Shown piece by piece: positions 63,360-64,000 of a stretch of DNA of 64,000 nt. This stretch comes from Moraxella macacae 0408225 (GTDB lineage Bacteria > Pseudomonadota > Gammaproteobacteria > Pseudomonadales > Moraxellaceae): assembly GCF_000320365.1 (NCBI RefSeq), contig NZ_ANIN01000001.1:682001-746000 (forward strand), given 5' to 3'. Position numbers and translations under genes: made by a program. The notes under the pieces were generated by a model. It worked only from the letters and a program-made list of their open reading frames with translations, was not told the DNA's origin and searched no databases. Within the stretch, counting starts at the first letter, position 1; the number at the start of each line of letters is the position of its first letter.

Positions 63360-64000
63360 ATGACCCTAAAAATGCACACCCCAAACCTGGTTGACAACAA
63401 CATCACCAAACTTGCCAAACTCTTCCCAAACTGCATCACCGAAACCGCCAAAACCGATGACAGTGGCAATGTGATGACAGACAAAAACGGTAAAATCTTA
63501 TATGAACTGGGCGTGGATTTTGAGATTTTAAAGCAAGAACTTAGCCACACAGTAATTGACGGTTCCAAAGAACGCTACCGCCTTGACTGGGTGGGAAAAC
63601 GCGAAGCCATCGTAACTGCCAACAGCCCCATTGCCAAAACTTTACGCCCTTGTCGCTCTGAAAGTGTGGATTTTGACACCACACAAAATCTGTTTATCGA
63701 AGGGGATAATCTAGAAGCACTCAAGATTTTACAAGAAAGCTACCTTGGCAAAATCAAAATGATCTACATAGATCCGCCGTATAACACAGGCAATGATTTT
63801 ATTTATAACGATGATTTTGCTGAAGACACGCAAGAGTTTTTTGAACGATCAGGGCAAGTAGATGAAGAGGGTAACAGACTGATTGCTAACACAGAGAGCA
63901 ACGGGCGGTTTCATTCTGATTGGTTGTCAATGATGTATAGCAGACTGAAACTGGCTAGGAATTTACTGGCAGATGATGGGGTGATTTTTATTTCAATTGA
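63360..64000 (+). CDS. Type III restriction-modification system methyltransferase (Mod), 3' truncated by window edge
   Basis: MTLKMHTPNLVDNNITKLAKLFPNC...NLFIEGDNLEALKILQESYLGKIKMIYIDPPYNTGNDFIYNDDF...SDWLSMMYSRLKLARNLLADDGVIFISI. Confidence 0.9.
   Translation, partial: MTLKMHTPNLVDNNITKLAKLFPNCITETAKTDDSGNVMTDKNGKILYELGVDFEILKQELSHTVIDGSKERYRLDWVGKREAIVTANSPIAKTLRPCRSESVDFDTTQNLFIEGDNLEALKILQESYLGKIKMIYIDPPYNTGNDFIYNDDFAEDTQEFFERSGQVDEEGNRLIANTESNGRFHSDWLSMMYSRLKLARNLLADDGVIFISI

Overview
Low-GC gammaproteobacterial chromosome segment. Gene content and order look Moraxellaceae-like; this is inferred from recognised proteins, not from a search. It is mostly housekeeping: rplY-pth-panD, mrp, tyrS, the dcw start rsmH-ftsL-ftsI-murE, ccmAB, ispE, tRNA-Gly, a moa/mob molybdopterin cluster, era/recO/pdxJ, typA, dadA, a phoR-like kinase, rlmH, a TPP riboswitch with thiC, and rnr. 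Accessory loci of interest: (1) an EcoRI-family adenine methyltransferase split by a 12-G tract and translationally overlapped with a DUF262-HNH nuclease-like gene, followed by an orphan RelB/DinJ-like mini-ORF behind a strong palindrome; (2) a three-gene signalling module of MglB-like sugar-binding lipoprotein, membrane CheA-like kinase without a CheW-like domain but with a poly-C tract and 15-bp repeats, and a stand-alone CheY-like receiver; (3) a group-2/CtrABCD-type capsule export operon with no biosynthesis genes beside it; (4) a Neisseria ACP/MliC-like secreted lysozyme-inhibitor candidate; (5) an unusual density of short (6-19 bp) tandem direct repeats between genes and, always in frame, inside genes; (6) the 5' part of a type III Mod methyltransferase at the right edge. 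All calls come from reading the sequence and the supplied ORF track. No database searches were run.
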